From contig JACPMP010000145.1 of the NCBI GenBank assembly GCA_016185915.1, forward strand, positions 1-7,137: DNA of 7,137 bases, written 5' to 3'. The notes below the pieces were generated by a model. It saw only the letters and a list, made by a program, of their open reading frames with translations, ran no database searches and was not told the DNA's origin. This DNA comes from Candidatus Woesearchaeota archaeon (lineage in GTDB: Archaea; Nanobdellota; Nanobdellia; Woesearchaeales; GW2011-AR4). Below, piece after piece: positions 6,621-7,137 of the stretch; positions within the stretch are counted from its first letter, which is position 1; the number at the start of each line of letters is the position of its first letter. The translations under genes and the position numbers were made by a program.

Positions 6621-7028
6621 TTAAATGTTTTCTACATGAAAAACTTTGTTTAAATTATTCTTCAAAACTCTGAAACCAGAACCATGGTCATGTGGTTTTC
6701 CTTTATTCCTTCCACTTCTATAAACACCTAGTCTTATATCATAAACTGTAAGCCCATTCTTTACACAATCAATAAACTTCTCAAAAGTCAAGCCTGATAA
6801 TAAGGCAGCATTATTGAATTTAAAAAATTCTTTCATATCTCCTTTTTTTGATTGAGCTTTTATGTATGCTATACATTTACATTTCTTTTCAATTATCTTC
6901 CTTAAATCTTCAAATGTATAATAAATTTCAAGTGCATCCAATTCACCAGTTCTTAAATCTTTTATTTTAATGAATACTTTTTGGTTAGTTTCACCTACGT
7001 AAAATAATTCTAGTCGAGCCCTATCCAC
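6621..7028 (-). CDS. MvaI/BcnI-like restriction endonuclease, C-terminal part (frame-disrupted)
   Basis: The 135 codons resemble the C-terminal half of MvaI/BcnI-family type II endonucleases, which cut CCWGG or CCSGG sites as monomers. From memory of MvaI, not an alignment, the matching blocks are YYTFEDL (36-42), YIKAQSKKGDMKEFFKFNNA (55-74), YDIRLGVYRSGRNKGK (96-111) and HDHGSGFR (113-120). The last block lies in the region used for base recognition. The apparent start is GTG at 7028-7026, just after an in-frame TGA at 7034-7032. It is probably not a true start, because the preceding coding sequence continues in another frame (7137-7010). One extra base at the GGG on the minus strand (7019-7021) would join them as IDWWIGARLELF. 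The catalytic Asp/Glu/Lys cluster should lie upstream, outside the window, so this piece alone cannot be active. It converges on the methyltransferase; the two stop codons abut with no spacer. Confidence 0.75.
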   Translation of the reverse strand: MDRARLELFYVGETNQKVFIKIKDLRTGELDALEIYYTFEDLRKIIEKKCKCIAYIKAQSKKGDMKEFFKFNNAALLSGLTFEKFIDCVKNGLTVYDIRLGVYRSGRNKGKPHDHGSGFRVLKNNLNKVFHVENI

Positions 7029-7137
7029 CAGTCAATAGACATGGTGGCATTACGGGCTCGAAATTTATTCAATAAGAAATTAGCACGGTCTGGTTTGTTG
7101 ACGAGTATTTCTGTCTGTCCAAGTATCTCATGTAGAA
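7010..7137 (-). pseudogene. Upstream piece of the MvaI/BcnI-like endonuclease gene, ending at a premature stop
   Basis: Reading the minus strand from codon 7135-7133, 41 codons stay open and end at TAG 7012-7010. The peptide begins LHEILGQTEI and ends in TMSIDWWIGLD. It is rich in ordinary coding residues and carries an IDW that, from memory, precedes RLEVF in MvaI. The other two minus-strand frames here hit stops within this stretch. The piece runs past the right edge, so its start is unseen. It overlaps the 135-codon downstream piece by 19 nt in a different frame; moving between them needs a -1 shift or one inserted base. The simplest reading is one endonuclease gene with a 1-nt deletion, or a sequence/assembly error. 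An untested alternative is programmed frameshifting. Confidence 0.6.

Noticed and set aside
7010..7030. Programmed -1 frameshifting to join the two endonuclease pieces
   Set aside because: No X XXY YYZ slippery heptamer is present; the sequence around the shift is ATA GGG CTC, so a simple 1-nt loss or error is more likely. Kept only as a remote option.
1..7137. CRISPR array, tRNA/rRNA genes, insertion sequence or integration site
   Set aside because: No regularly spaced long repeats, no cloverleaf-like conserved T-loop segments, no transposase motifs and no flanking repeats were seen; nearly all sequence is coding.

Overview
The window looks like AT-rich archaeal DNA (about one third G+C by eye, Arg codons mostly AGA/AGG). 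It carries a class I lysyl-tRNA synthetase, the form usual in archaea. Two divergent genes have TATA-like boxes centred about 27-28 nt before their ATG and no Shine-Dalgarno sequence, the pattern of leaderless archaeal transcription. The small ArsR/MarR-like winged-helix regulator is also of a kind common in archaea. A small-genome lineage of the DPANN type is possible, but that is inference; nothing here fixes the phylum.

Layout. Positions 1-1231 (minus): lysS, class I LysRS, with its C-terminus cut by the left edge. Positions 1232-1332: a 101-bp divergent promoter region. Positions 1333-4957 (plus): a compact threonine operon, hom (homoserine dehydrogenase with ACT domain), thrC (long bacterial/fungal-type threonine synthase) and thrB (GHMP homoserine kinase). 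The gaps are 8 nt between hom and thrC and an ATGA overlap between thrC and thrB. Together the three enzymes convert aspartate semialdehyde to threonine. Aspartokinase and aspartate-semialdehyde dehydrogenase are not in the window.

Positions 4958-5053: a 96-bp spacer with two TATA-like boxes, a set of direct repeats phased at 11 bp, and an AGGAGG only 1 nt from an ATG. Positions 5054-6620 (plus): a small winged-helix regulator whose end overlaps by 29 nt the start of a DNA methyltransferase, probably N4-cytosine-specific (DPFMGSGT and TSPPY motifs). Positions 6621-7137 (minus): a convergent gene resembling the C-terminal half of MvaI/BcnI-family restriction endonucleases. Its stop codon directly abuts the methyltransferase stop. 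Its reading frame is broken around 7019-7021; one extra base there would rejoin two pieces into a sensible protein. The gene continues past the right edge, where the catalytic region should lie.

The right third is therefore best read as a type II restriction-modification locus (regulator, methyltransferase, endonuclease) beside a housekeeping threonine operon. The nuclease gene is apparently frameshifted, and the controller is a winged-helix protein, not the usual XRE-type C protein. No RNA genes, CRISPR arrays, insertion sequences or attachment sites were seen, and no gene-free stretch exceeds about 100 bases.
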